A program made the translations under genes and the position numbers. 64,000 nt of DNA from contig NZ_JAHGVE010000008.1 in assembly GCF_018835585.1 (NCBI RefSeq), positions 159,556-223,555 of the forward strand. The letters are read 5' to 3'. Positions 41,025 through 50,290 of this stretch are shown in pieces. The first letter of the stretch is position 1, and each line of letters starts with the position of its first letter. This DNA comes from Pelorhabdus rhamnosifermentans. Its GTDB lineage: Bacteria; Bacillota; Negativicutes; UMGS1260. A model generated the notes under the pieces. The model worked only from the letters and a program-made list of their open reading frames with translations, was not told where the DNA came from and did not search any database.

Positions 41025-41483
41025 ATGTACAAAGTTAAACAGAGAAATGTAGAACAGCGTGATACCGGAGCGAGTGTTGGTTCGGGAGCCTTGCCTGATC
41101 TGCTGGCTGCACCAGCATTTGCCGCAATGATGATGGATGCTGCAGTTGACACTGTTGAGGATTATCTTCCGAAGGGATTCGTTAGTGTCGGACATAAAAT
41201 GGAATTTACGCATACAGTGCCCACTGTAATTGGCATGAATGTACAAGTCAGAGCCACTCTGGCAGATGTGCGTGGAGACCGGATGATCTTTAATATCGTG
41301 GCCTATGATGAACACGGTGAAATAGGCTACGGCAAACACGAGCGGGTGGTTGTAAATCGTGACAAACTGATTCAACGCGCATATGAACGCGCTGGAGGAC
41401 AAATGCCTCATCTGCTCTTGAGCAAGGATCGCCACCTTCAAGATTACCTATCCTCAAGCCATAATTCGGGCGGCCCCGCATAG
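41025..41483 (+). CDS. FlK-like hotdog thioesterase with a frameshift at the 5' end
   Basis: The 152-residue frame has the hotdog pattern VGSGALPDLLAAPAFAAMMMDA and SVGHKMEFTHTVPTVIGM, as in fluoroacetyl-CoA thioesterase-like proteins. The start at 41025 lacks a ribosome-binding site. A perfect GGGAGG at 40979 serves an ATG at 40991, whose frame (MIELESLLTTG) runs 11 codons and would join this one if a single base near 41024 were removed. Either one base was inserted by mutation, or it is a sequencing slip. The remaining C-terminal tail is longer than usual. Confidence 0.72.
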   Translation: MYKVKQRNVEQRDTGASVGSGALPDLLAAPAFAAMMMDAAVDTVEDYLPKGFVSVGHKMEFTHTVPTVIGMNVQVRATLADVRGDRMIFNIVAYDEHGEIGYGKHERVVVNRDKLIQRAYERAGGQMPHLLLSKDRHLQDYLSSSHNSGGPA

Positions 41484-41906
41484 AATAACAATAGACATGA
41501 ACCATATTGGGCTATGCGAACAGATTAAATGGCGGATTTCGATAAGAAAGATAACCGAGTAAAATATTCAAATTTAAACAATTTTATTGAACAAGACCAC
41601 CGATTTATTCTGACAAGTCAAGCCAATGTTTGGATTTGATAGTTTTGAAACTGCTAGGAAAGCATTGAATTGAAATTATGTATACAAGAAAGGGCAGATT
41701 GAAGAAATTCAATCTGCCCTTTCTGTGGTTGTTTTGATAACAGAATAAAATGACATTCGTACTCAAAAGGTGACGAATGTCATTGAAATTGGTGACAATG
41801 TTCAGCTGCTTTTTTTTTACGTTATGGTAAAATCTTAATTGTCGGAATATTATAAAGCGTTTCGAAATATGGAAATTATAGTTATTATTTCTAAAGGAGG
41901 AAAGCG
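41484..41906. terminator. Gene-free gap with terminator (41689-41722) and a second inverted repeat
   Basis: A perfect 15-bp stem (arm AAAGGGCAGATTGAA) with a T-containing tail ends the upstream unit. A second repeat, ATGACATTCGT against ACGAATGTCAT (about 41750-41785), lies in the region before the PTS operon promoter. No ORF was seen. Confidence 0.7.
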
Positions 41907-42332
41907 ATGTTTTATGTAATTCTGGTCAGCCATGGCGAGTTTGCGCCGGGGCTGCATACGGCTGTGAAAATGATTGCCGGTGATCGCGAGAATGTATTGT
42001 CTGTAAGTCTTAAAGACGGCATGGATGCCGATACATATGCGGCAGCTTTTACGAAGCTCAGCGCGAAAATCACGCTGGAGGACCGCATCGTATTATTGGC
42101 GGATATCATCGGCGGTTCGCCGCTCACGACGGCGATGAATGTTTTGGCAAGCCAAGGCCTCTTGCCGGTGACGCAGGCCTTTGGCGGCATGAATCTGCCG
42201 ATGGCGCTTACGGTGGTACTGAGCGGGGAGGCCTTTGATCCGTCTGTGTGCAAAGGAACGGTACTCGCTGAAGCGAAGGACGCAATTCAGGAGTTCGAAC
42301 TTGTAACAGATGAAGACGAAGATGACATCTGA
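41907..42332 (+). CDS. PTS mannose/fructose/sorbose-type EIIA
   Basis: 141 residues. VSHGEFAPGLHTAVKMI carries the phosphorylated His10 near the N-terminus, and ADIIGGSPLTTAMN is the typical second motif. It receives phosphate from HPr and gives it to the EIIB coded 15 bases later. AAAGGAGG precedes the ATG. First gene of a complete four-protein mannose-family PTS; the sugar cannot be told from sequence. Codon use is clearly richer in G and C than the genes to the left. Confidence 0.9.
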   Translation: MFYVILVSHGEFAPGLHTAVKMIAGDRENVLSVSLKDGMDADTYAAAFTKLSAKITLEDRIVLLADIIGGSPLTTAMNVLASQGLLPVTQAFGGMNLPMALTVVLSGEAFDPSVCKGTVLAEAKDAIQEFELVTDEDEDDI

Positions 42333-42346
42333 GGAGGAAGAATAAT

Positions 42347-42841
42347 ATGTCGATTACATTTGTCAGAGTAGATGACCGCATGATCCATGGTCAGACTTGT
42401 ACGCGTTGGGCGCTCGAATATCCGTGCGACGGATTGGTTGCTGTTAATGATGCGGCAGCAACCAATCCGGTACTGAAAGCTGCGTATAAGAACGCTGCGG
42501 GCAAGAAGACTTTTGTTTGGTCGATGGTAGATTGGCAGAAAAAATGTCAGAAGGTTATCGAAAGCGATACGCGCTATTTCCTGATTACGAAGAACCCGAT
42601 TGATATGAAAAGGATCCTGGTCGATCAGAAATTTGATCCAGGCATCAAGACAATTATTATCGGTCCATGCAACGATCGTCCGGGTGCAGTCCAGCTTGGC
42701 AGCAACCAGTCAATCACGCAGGCGGAAGCTGAGGCATTGGAAGCCATCATGCAGGCTGGTTATGAAGTTGAATTCGCCCTCATCAAGGAAAAAGCCATTG
42801 GCAACTGGAAAAAATTCCGCGGCCAATTTGGTTTTAATTAA
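42347..42841 (+). CDS. PTS mannose/fructose/sorbose-type EIIB
   Basis: 164 residues: FVRVDDRMIHGQTCTRWA holds the phospho-His (His14). Family length is normal. It passes phosphate to the sugar taken up through EIIC and EIID. Cotranscribed with the EIIA gene 15 bases upstream. Confidence 0.92.
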   Translation: MSITFVRVDDRMIHGQTCTRWALEYPCDGLVAVNDAAATNPVLKAAYKNAAGKKTFVWSMVDWQKKCQKVIESDTRYFLITKNPIDMKRILVDQKFDPGIKTIIIGPCNDRPGAVQLGSNQSITQAEAEALEAIMQAGYEVEFALIKEKAIGNWKKFRGQFGFN

Positions 42842-42862
42842 AAAGAAAGTGAGTGATCAGTC

Positions 42863-43708
42863 ATGGAAATCAATGCAATTCAAGCCGCCTTGTTGGGCCT
42901 CTGTGCGTGCTTGTCGAGTATGCCGGGTCTTGGCGGAACCACGTTTGGTAACTATACGCTCGGTCGTCCTTTGGTCGCAGGTCTTATCGTAGGTCTTATT
43001 TTAGGCGATGTTCGTTCTGGTATTATTATTGGTGCTGCGATCCAGATCATCTATATTGCGCTCGTGACGCCGGGCGGCACGGTTTCAGCCGATGTCCGCG
43101 CCGTCAGCTATATCGGTATTCCGCTTGCCATCTGTGCAGTTAAGGGGATGGGGCTTGATCCGGCAACGCCACAGGCACAGGCGATGGCGGCCGCACTTGG
43201 TGCAGCCGTTGGTACGCTCGGTACGGTGCTGTTCTATAGTACGGCGACGACGAATCTCATTTGGCAGCATATTGGCTGGAAGGCTGTCGAAAAAGGTGAT
43301 TTCGGTAAGCTGTATCTGGTAGATATGGGGCTTCCCTGGATTTCGCATGTCATTTTCTCGTTTCTTCCAACGTTTGTCATCACGATGGCTGGTGCGGGTA
43401 TGGTCGATGTCATGAAAGCTTATCTGCCGATGAGCGGCATTGCGATGAAGACGCTTTTCACGGTCGGCAGCTTGCTTCCAGCAGTAGGTGTTGCGATCCT
43501 TTTGAAACAGGTTGTAAAAAAACCACTCGATTTCATCACGTTTTTCTTTGGATTCACGCTTGCGGCCTGCATGGGCCTCAATCTCATTGCATCGGCGATT
43601 ATCGGCTCATTTTTTGCGATTATCAATTATAAGGTCATCATGGTGCAGAACCAACGTGCTGCGGCACCGGCAGGAGCAGCAGATGACGATGATGAGGAGG
43701 ATATCTGA
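42863..43708 (+). CDS. PTS mannose/fructose/sorbose-type EIIC
   Basis: 281 residues, polytopic (about 7-8 membrane segments): GLCACLSSMPGLGGTTFGNY near the N-terminus and GLILGDVRSGIIIGAAIQII are typical of the AgaC/ManY family. It forms the sugar channel with EIID. The acidic tail DDDDEEDI is short and unremarkable. Two bases separate the stop from the EIID start. Confidence 0.92.
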   Translation: MEINAIQAALLGLCACLSSMPGLGGTTFGNYTLGRPLVAGLIVGLILGDVRSGIIIGAAIQIIYIALVTPGGTVSADVRAVSYIGIPLAICAVKGMGLDPATPQAQAMAAALGAAVGTLGTVLFYSTATTNLIWQHIGWKAVEKGDFGKLYLVDMGLPWISHVIFSFLPTFVITMAGAGMVDVMKAYLPMSGIAMKTLFTVGSLLPAVGVAILLKQVVKKPLDFITFFFGFTLAACMGLNLIASAIIGSFFAIINYKVIMVQNQRAAAPAGAADDDDEEDI

Positions 43709-43710
43709 TC

Positions 43711-44523
43711 ATGAAGAAACTATCGAAAAAGACGCTGAATAAATCGTTCTTATCATGGTTTTATGGAAATCTAACCTGCTTTTCTCAGGAACATATGCAG
43801 ACGTTCGGCTATCTGTGTGCGATGCTACCAGTCGTCGAAGAGCTCTATGATACGAAGGAACAGCAAAAAGATGCGATGCAGACCTATACGGCTTTCTTTA
43901 ATACGGAACCTCAAATCGGCGCTCTTGTTGTCGGTATGACGGCAGGTCTTGAAGAAGCCAAAGCCAATGGACAGCCAATCGACGGCGAGGCCATCAATGG
44001 TATTCGCGCTGGTCTTATGGGTCCGCTCGCCGGCATCGGCGATTCGATGATTGTCGGGACGCTCATCCCGATTCTTCTCGGTATCGGACTCGGACTTTCG
44101 GGCGACGGCAATCCACTCGGGGCGATTTTCTACATTGTTGTTTGGAACGTTTTGATGTGGTTCGGCATGCGGTATGCATATTTTAAAGGCTATGATCTTG
44201 GCGGTAAAGCCGTTGAAGTTCTCGTCGGCGAACAGGCACAGGCCATTCGTGATTCGATCATCATGATCGGTACGATTGTCATCGGTGCAGTTGCCGCTTC
44301 CTGGATCAACATCAATACTTCGCTTGTTTTGCCGGGGGGCGGAGAGTTGCAGAAAACCTTGAACGGCATTTATCCGAAGATGCTTTCGGGACTTGCAGTT
44401 GTCTTCTGTTGGTGGCTCATGACGAAGAAGAACATCTCACCGACGATGGTCATGCTGTTGCTCGTTATTGTCGCTTTTGTCGGTGTTTTGATTGGATTCT
44501 TTGATCCGGGCTTGTCTTATTAA
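43711..44523 (+). CDS. PTS mannose/fructose/sorbose-type EIID
   Basis: 270 residues. SWFYGNLTCFSQEHMQTFGY at the N-terminus, FNTEPQIGALVVGMTAGLEE and GLMGPLAGIGDSMIVGT are EIID signatures, and a C-terminal membrane segment is present. It completes the EIIABCD set, so the locus is a full mannose-family transporter. Confidence 0.93.
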   Translation: MKKLSKKTLNKSFLSWFYGNLTCFSQEHMQTFGYLCAMLPVVEELYDTKEQQKDAMQTYTAFFNTEPQIGALVVGMTAGLEEAKANGQPIDGEAINGIRAGLMGPLAGIGDSMIVGTLIPILLGIGLGLSGDGNPLGAIFYIVVWNVLMWFGMRYAYFKGYDLGGKAVEVLVGEQAQAIRDSIIMIGTIVIGAVAASWININTSLVLPGGGELQKTLNGIYPKMLSGLAVVFCWWLMTKKNISPTMVMLLLVIVAFVGVLIGFFDPGLSY

Positions 44524-44553
44524 AAACGCGGATTTTCGCACGGGAGGATGTCT

Positions 44554-44841
44554 ATGGAGGCGGAAAAACAGGATGCGCTGCTACGGGAAGCAACGCTGCA
44601 GCTCAAGATGGTAAAGAATCTTGAGTGCTGGTTTCGGCTGCTGATCGCAATGTCTGGGATCGGAATCGTTCTGGTCTGGTGGAGTTTTCAGACATCGCCG
44701 GGAAAGATTGTGTCAGGTATTAGCGGCGGCGTGGTCGCAACGGCCGCCTTTGTAGCAGCACTGCTTGTGCGTAGGGGTATCGTGAACGGTCGCAAAAATG
44801 TCGCAAAGATTTTAGGGTTGGTTGAAAAGGGAAAACAATAA
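44554..44841 (+). CDS. Small membrane protein of the PTS locus, unknown
   Basis: 95 residues: a charged N-terminal 25 residues, then two membrane segments (FRLLIAMSGIGIVLVWW and ISGGVVATAAFVAALLV) with a short loop, and a basic end. GGGAGG gives 7-base spacing to the ATG at 44554, so the in-frame ATG at 44548 is not used. It sits between the PTS genes and the sensory genes. Not recognised; it might belong to the sugar-sensing part. Confidence 0.65.
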   Translation: MEAEKQDALLREATLQLKMVKNLECWFRLLIAMSGIGIVLVWWSFQTSPGKIVSGISGGVVATAAFVAALLVRRGIVNGRKNVAKILGLVEKGKQ

Positions 44842-44969
44842 ATACCGGGGATGTTGTCGGATCGTGTATCGGACAGCATCTCTTTTCTTTGGTTCTATCC
44901 GGAGTGCCTTTCCAGTCAGAAAAGTAGTATAATTTTAGCAAAGTGTTGTTGCAGGATGCGAGGTGAATC

Positions 44970-45944
44970 ATGTTAGAGAAATGCAAAAAAAGGTTGCTTT
45001 TATTGCTGCTTTTGCTACTCGTCGGCGGAGTGCTGGCGTTCCTGACAGACAGGTTTTTAGCGCAGGATTATTCGATGCGTCAGAATGAACATCGAATAAA
45101 ATTTGGTGCGGTCTATATGACACTTAATAATCCGTTTTATGAAATCATTGATGAAGAAATCCGGGCGGTGGTCGAAAATCATGGCGATATTCTGATTTCA
45201 CGTGATCCGGCACTGAGCGTTTCGCGTCAAGCGGAGGAGATCCAGGCGCTTATCGACAGTGGGATTGATGTTTTATTCCTGAATGCTGTGGATTGGCAGA
45301 AAATCGGTCCGGCACTTGAGATCGCCTATAAGGCACATGTCCCCGTCATTGTGATCGATACGAATGTGGAAGATGATAAGCTTGTAGCCTGTACAATTGT
45401 TTCGGATAATTATTTGGCAGGGGTCGAATGCGCTGAACATTTGGCGGCAAATGCCCCCGGGGGAAACATTGTTTTGCTCAAGCATTCGGAAGCGAAATCT
45501 GCGGTAGACCGCATTCAGGGATTTACGGACACGATACAAAAATATCCTTCGTTCAACATCATTGATGCGGCGGAGTGCAAAGGCCAGCTGGAACTCGCTA
45601 TGCCGGCAATGGAACAGCTTTTGGCAAAACATAGGGATATCGATATTGTCATGGCACTCAACGATCCGGCGGCGATGGGCGCTATGGCGGCACTCAAGAA
45701 TGCGGGGCAACTCCAAAACGTACGTGTTTATGGTGTCGACGGGGCACCGGAGACGAAGGAAATGATCGCGGATGGGCACATGACAGCAACCGCGCTGCAG
45801 TCACCACGGGTTATGGGACGTATCGCTGCGGCACGGGCGTATGAGATATTGGCTGGAATCCATGGCGATAAACTCATAAAATTGCCGACAGATCTTTTGA
45901 CACGGGAAAATGTATTTCGCTATAACATCGCGGGGTGGGACTGA
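44970..45944 (+). CDS. Periplasmic sugar-binding protein (RbsB type), membrane anchored
   Basis: 324 residues. An N-terminal membrane helix (LLLLLLLLLVGGVLAFL) has no lipobox Cys, so it is probably anchored. FGAVYMTLNNPFYEIIDEEI starts a periplasmic-binding-protein type I fold; VIVIDTNVEDD and VYGVDGAPETKEMIADG are the usual sugar-binding loops. No ABC permease or ATPase is near. It is followed, with a one-base overlap (TGATG), by a histidine kinase gene, so it is likely a sensor accessory that presents sugar to that kinase rather than a transport component. Confidence 0.85.
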   Translation: MLEKCKKRLLLLLLLLLVGGVLAFLTDRFLAQDYSMRQNEHRIKFGAVYMTLNNPFYEIIDEEIRAVVENHGDILISRDPALSVSRQAEEIQALIDSGIDVLFLNAVDWQKIGPALEIAYKAHVPVIVIDTNVEDDKLVACTIVSDNYLAGVECAEHLAANAPGGNIVLLKHSEAKSAVDRIQGFTDTIQKYPSFNIIDAAECKGQLELAMPAMEQLLAKHRDIDIVMALNDPAAMGAMAALKNAGQLQNVRVYGVDGAPETKEMIADGHMTATALQSPRVMGRIAAARAYEILAGIHGDKLIKLPTDLLTRENVFRYNIAGWD

Positions 45945-47278
45945 TGACAGCAGCGAAGAACAGACAAACTATATCCGGTATCCATTATTTCATGTATAGC
46001 TTTAATGGGCTTGTGATTTTTCTTTTGGCCGGTTTTATGAGTGTTACGCAGGCAAAGATTAACCTTTCCCTGGCGGCCCGATCGTTTCTTGATCCGTTGT
46101 CCGTTGTGCCATGGCCGGCGCAGAAAATTTTCTGCTTGGCCGTCCTCTCTTTTTTAGGGCTCCTGGGAATGAGCTTTCTATACCGTCAGGACAGTCTCAA
46201 GGAATCTCTTTGGAAATATCTGATTCTATTCCTGGAGATCTTTTTTTGTGTGGTGGTCATGCGCAGCATCAATATGGCTTATGACGGTGTAGTACTCATG
46301 GTTGTGGCTGATCTCGTGCATGGCTATCAGGGCAAGAATCAGCGGGTACTGTTGATGTTCGCGATGCTGGGATTGTATTTGATCGCCAATTATAATCTGG
46401 CGGCTCTGCAGATGAAGATGGTACCGATTGAAGCGTATATTTCGTATTATAATCCGGCGGTACAAGGCGTACTGAAGGCTGCCTGCAATATTTTTACTTC
46501 GTTCAATTTGATTATTTTCGTCATGTATATGATCATGCTCGTTCAGAGCCAACAGAAGGAAAAAGAACGGATAAAGTCGCTCAATGCTCAGCTTAATGCT
46601 GCCAACGAACAGCTCAGAGTCTATGCAATCGAAGTTGAGCGCATGGCGGAGACTCGGGAAAGGAACCGTCTGGCTCGCGAGATTCACGATACGCTCGGTC
46701 ACGCACTGACCGGTATTGCGGCCGGGCTTGATGCCTGTCTGGCAACGATTGATGCAGCACCGGATTTCACGAAGAGGCAGCTGCAGAAAATCGGTGATAC
46801 GGCACGTCATGGCATTACGGATGTGCGGCGTTCGGTGAAAAAGCTGCGCCCGGATGGTTTGGAAAAGCTTTCTCTCAAAGCGGCGTTGCAGCAGATGGTG
46901 GAGGATTTTTCGGCCGCCAGCGGCATGCGTATTGAACTGATGGGGACCGGCTGGCCGGAGCATTTGCGGGAGGACGAAGAGGAGGTCATTTACCGCGTGG
47001 TGCAGGAGGGCATAACGAATGCTAACCGGCATGGCCATGCGGCGAAGATCAGAATCGCGATTACCTGTGAGGAGAACGGACTGCAGATTCTGCTGGAGGA
47101 TAATGGGATCGGCTGTAGCAATGTCCAGCCGGGGTTCGGTTTGCGGCATATGCAGGAACGGCTGGCGCTGTTAAAAGGAACATTGCAATGCGAAGGGGAA
47201 AACGGCTTTATCATAAAGGCGTCGATTCCCATGAGCAGGAAGGAAAGTTATGATGATAAAAGTGTTGATTGCAGATGA
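45944..47278 (+). CDS. NarL-type membrane histidine kinase
   Basis: 444 residues. About six membrane segments over residues 15-200, a coiled stretch (QKEKERIKSLNAQLNAANEQ), HisKA_3 with the phospho-His in RLAREIHDTLGHALTGIAAG, and the ATPase part with NANRHG and EDNGIGC. Its stop overlaps the response-regulator gene by 29 bases. The lack of a large outside domain and the adjacent binding-protein genes suggest it senses sugar through them. Confidence 0.9.
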   Translation: MTAAKNRQTISGIHYFMYSFNGLVIFLLAGFMSVTQAKINLSLAARSFLDPLSVVPWPAQKIFCLAVLSFLGLLGMSFLYRQDSLKESLWKYLILFLEIFFCVVVMRSINMAYDGVVLMVVADLVHGYQGKNQRVLLMFAMLGLYLIANYNLAALQMKMVPIEAYISYYNPAVQGVLKAACNIFTSFNLIIFVMYMIMLVQSQQKEKERIKSLNAQLNAANEQLRVYAIEVERMAETRERNRLAREIHDTLGHALTGIAAGLDACLATIDAAPDFTKRQLQKIGDTARHGITDVRRSVKKLRPDGLEKLSLKAALQQMVEDFSAASGMRIELMGTGWPEHLREDEEEVIYRVVQEGITNANRHGHAAKIRIAITCEENGLQILLEDNGIGCSNVQPGFGLRHMQERLALLKGTLQCEGENGFIIKASIPMSRKESYDDKSVDCR

Positions 47279-47927
47279 TCAGGAACTCATCCGTGAGAGC
47301 CTGGAGATTGTTTTGAATATGAATCCGGACATGGAGGTCATCGGCGTGGCCGAAAATGGCGCGGAAGTTCTGCAGTTCTTAAAGAAACAGCAGCCCGATG
47401 TGATCCTGATGGACGTACGCATGCCGGAGATTGATGGTGTGCAGTGCACGAATCTTATCAAGGAAAAATATCCGAAGATCAAGATCATTATTTTGACGAC
47501 CTTCGATGACGATGAGTATGTCTACAATGCCTTAAAGTATGGAGCGAGCGGCTATCTGCTGAAAGGCGTATCGGTGACGGAACTTTCAAATGCCATTCGG
47601 GCTGTTGTGAGCGGTGGCGCGATGATCAATCCGAACATCATCACGAAAGTTGTGAAGCTTTTTTCCGAGATGGCTCAGAACAATTTTGCCGTAAAAGTCG
47701 AGGAACGCGGCGTGGAGGAACTCACGCGCACGGAACGAAAAGCCGTCTGCCAGGTCGGGCGGGGCTTGTCGAACCGGGAAATCGCGGGCAAGCTTAATCT
47801 GTCGGAAGGCACGGTGCGTAACAATTTAAGTACGGCGCTCAGCAAACTCAATCTGCGTGACCGCACCCAGCTGGCGATTTGGGCGGTGCAGACCGGCATG
47901 GTGCAAAAGAGCGAGCCGGAAGAATAG
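47250..47927 (+). CDS. NarL/LuxR-type response regulator
   Basis: 225 residues. Receiver domain: VLIADDQELIRES with the acidic pocket and Asp55 in VILMDVRMPEID, then a C-terminal LuxR-type HTH (GRGLSNREIAGKLNLSEGTVRNNLSTALSKL). It pairs with the overlapping kinase gene. Likely targets are the PTS operon upstream and the flanking solute-binding genes, by position. Confidence 0.92.
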   Translation: MMIKVLIADDQELIRESLEIVLNMNPDMEVIGVAENGAEVLQFLKKQQPDVILMDVRMPEIDGVQCTNLIKEKYPKIKIIILTTFDDDEYVYNALKYGASGYLLKGVSVTELSNAIRAVVSGGAMINPNIITKVVKLFSEMAQNNFAVKVEERGVEELTRTERKAVCQVGRGLSNREIAGKLNLSEGTVRNNLSTALSKLNLRDRTQLAIWAVQTGMVQKSEPEE

Positions 47928-47938
47928 GCGGGAGCAGA

Positions 47939-49258
47939 ATGATTGTTCAGCAAAAAAAGTGGAAAATAGTATTTGCTGCCGTTGCGCTTTTGCTGTCTGG
48001 GTTTGCGGTGAATTATGCTTTATGTCTCCGGCAGGCACCGAAGGTCATTCGTGTCGGTGTTTTTGCCGGTAGTAACTGGAATGTGCCGGCGGGGGATTCT
48101 TACGCGATCGTGGATACAGCCATCAAGAGTTTTGAGGCCGAACATCCAGACGTCAAGGTGACATATGTGAGCGGCATCAAAAAAGAAGATTATGCCGAAT
48201 GGCTGGCCGAGCAGGTTCTGGACGGCAAAGAACCGGATGTGTTCTTTGTACTCGCCGATGATTTTAATCTCTATGCTTCGACTGGTGTCTTGAAAGAGCT
48301 GGACCCGCTTGAAGTGGGCGATGATTCTTTTTCTAGCGACGATTATTATCAGGCGGCGCTGACCTATGGGCAATATGCAAGAAAACAATATGCCTTGCCG
48401 TTTGAAAGCGATCCGACGCTGATGTTTGTCAACAAGACGCTGCTCGAACGTGAAGGCATACCGATGCCGGACAACAATTGGACTTGGCAGGATTTTTTAT
48501 CCATTTGCCGCAAGGTTACGAAAGATACGGATGGGGACGGCATTATTGATCAATTTGGTTTTTATGATTATAACTGGCAGCAAGCAGTTGTCACCAATGG
48601 GCTGGAACTTTTCCGCAGCGACGGAAATTTTTCGAATTTTGCCGATAGCCGCATGGAAGAAGCCGTAAAATTTATGATGGAGCTTAACGCTGTCAATCAT
48701 GGCTATAACGTGACGGCTAAAGATTTTGATATGGGAAAAGTCGCGTTCCGTCCATTCACCTTCGCCGAGTACCGCACGTATAAGCCGTATCCTTGGCGGA
48801 TCAAGAAATATGCGGCTTTTGAATGGGATTGCATCAAACTGCCGGCTGGGCCGTCCGGTAAAAACACCTCAGAGCTTAATACGATGCTCATCGGCATGAG
48901 TGCCCGTACAGCGCATCAAGATCTGGCTTGGGCATTTTTAAAGAAGCTCTCTTATGATGAAGAGATCCAACAACTGGTCCTGAGCGATTCCCAGGGGCTT
49001 CCTGTACGTCGGGAAGTGATCGGTTCTGAGCGTACTCGGCAGATTTTGATGAAGGATGCACCCGGGGATGAAAAAATTGATGTATCGATCATCAGCGAAG
49101 TTATGAGCGATGCGACTGTGCCGCCGAAGTTCCGCAAATATGCTTCGGCGATGATGCGGGCGGACAATGAATTGCGTAAAATCATCAACAATGTCGAACC
49201 ATTCAACAATGCGCTGAACAAATTACAAAAAGAAATCAATGCATATCTGCAGTATTGA
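47939..49258 (+). CDS. Extracellular solute-binding protein, family 1
   Basis: 439 residues from ATG 47939 after GGCGGGAG. An N-terminal membrane helix (WKIVFAAVALLLSGFAVNYA) is not followed by a lipobox. VRVGVFAGSNWNVPAG, then EPDVFFVLADDFNLY and the lobes around NNWTWQDFLSICRK fit MalE/UgpB-like oligosaccharide-binding proteins. Again no ABC permease is adjacent. With the RbsB-type protein it makes two orphan binding proteins around one kinase pair, so a sensory role is likely. Confidence 0.88.
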   Translation: MIVQQKKWKIVFAAVALLLSGFAVNYALCLRQAPKVIRVGVFAGSNWNVPAGDSYAIVDTAIKSFEAEHPDVKVTYVSGIKKEDYAEWLAEQVLDGKEPDVFFVLADDFNLYASTGVLKELDPLEVGDDSFSSDDYYQAALTYGQYARKQYALPFESDPTLMFVNKTLLEREGIPMPDNNWTWQDFLSICRKVTKDTDGDGIIDQFGFYDYNWQQAVVTNGLELFRSDGNFSNFADSRMEEAVKFMMELNAVNHGYNVTAKDFDMGKVAFRPFTFAEYRTYKPYPWRIKKYAAFEWDCIKLPAGPSGKNTSELNTMLIGMSARTAHQDLAWAFLKKLSYDEEIQQLVLSDSQGLPVRREVIGSERTRQILMKDAPGDEKIDVSIISEVMSDATVPPKFRKYASAMMRADNELRKIINNVEPFNNALNKLQKEINAYLQY

Positions 49259-49307
49259 TTTTCGGGTAGATATCGTTTGAAAAAATAACAGATGGAGGCA
49301 GGAACTT

Positions 49308-50123
49308 ATGTCCTATAAAGCGATTTTTTCAGATATTGATGGAACTTTTTTAACCACGCAGCATGAAGTGCTGCCGACTACGGCAGCGGCGGTAAAACAG
49401 CTGACAGAGGAGGGGATTCCCTTTGTGCTGGTATCTGCCCGTATGCCGGCTGCAATCCAGCACATCCTAAAAAGCATCGGTATAAGGATTCCCCTGATCA
49501 GCTACAGCGGTGCGCTGGTTTTGTTGGCGGACGGGCGCGAGGTCTATAGCAAAAGAATGCCTGCTGAAGAAACAGCATGCATCCTGGGGCAAATAGAGAC
49601 CCGCTGGCCGCAGGCGGTTGTTAATTATTATGCGGGAGATACCTGGTATGTACGTGAGACTGGCGATCCCCATGTGCAGCGGGAGATTGCGATCACGCAG
49701 GCGATGCCGAGAGAAGCTGAGTTCATCTCGCTGTTGACGCAGGGGCAGCTGCCGCATAAGCTTCTGTGCATGTGCGAACCGACTGTTTGCGAGGCAATGG
49801 AGCGTGAACTGCAGGTGGCATTTCCTTTGCTCCATGTGGTGCGCTCCAGCCCGATTTTGCTTGAAATCATAGAGGCTTCGATTTCCAAAGCGAACGGCAT
49901 CCGCGTGTTGCTCGATGATTTCGGCCTGCGGCCTCAGGAAATTATTGCTTTCGGCGACAACTATAATGACGTCGATATGCTGGAGTATGCCGGTCTTGGC
50001 GTGGCGATGGGCAATGCACCGCAAGAAATAAAGGAAGCCGCGGATGAGACCACGGCTTCCAATGACGAGGACGGTATAGCAAAGTTCCTGAAGAACGTCG
50101 GTCTGCTGCGAAATCTTCACTAA
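49308..50123 (+). CDS. Cof-type HAD sugar phosphatase
   Basis: 271 residues. Motif I FSDIDGTFLTT, motif II VLVSARM, and motif IV FGDNYNDVDMLEYAG, with the large C2 cap in between (about residues 80-190). Such enzymes remove phosphate from sugar phosphates or FMN. It may relieve sugar-phosphate stress from the PTS next door. It ends the G+C-richer block, followed by a terminator at 50241. Confidence 0.88.
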   Translation: MSYKAIFSDIDGTFLTTQHEVLPTTAAAVKQLTEEGIPFVLVSARMPAAIQHILKSIGIRIPLISYSGALVLLADGREVYSKRMPAEETACILGQIETRWPQAVVNYYAGDTWYVRETGDPHVQREIAITQAMPREAEFISLLTQGQLPHKLLCMCEPTVCEAMERELQVAFPLLHVVRSSPILLEIIEASISKANGIRVLLDDFGLRPQEIIAFGDNYNDVDMLEYAGLGVAMGNAPQEIKEAADETTASNDEDGIAKFLKNVGLLRNLH

Positions 50124-50240
50124 AGACGTTCATGTAGACCACAAAACAGGAATAATTTATGACTTCAAAAATATTGGCATAGATAAAAGAGTGTGTTATA
50201 CTACGTATGTAGGATATTTATTGGCTGATCAGTAAACTGA

Positions 50241-50290
50241 AGGCTGAGGAAACTGCTTATGTGGTTCCCTTAGTCTTTTATTTTTTCTTT
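50241..50290 (+). terminator. Terminator after the HAD phosphatase
   Basis: GGCTGAGGAAAC can pair with GTTCCCTTAGTC (several G-U pairs) followed by a long T tract. The remaining gap 50124-50432 shows no ORF. Confidence 0.65.

Noticed and set aside
46226..47149. 307-codon minus-strand frame opposite the histidine kinase
   Set aside because: Shadow frame in the G+C-richer block; the plus strand holds clear HisKA and ATPase motifs.
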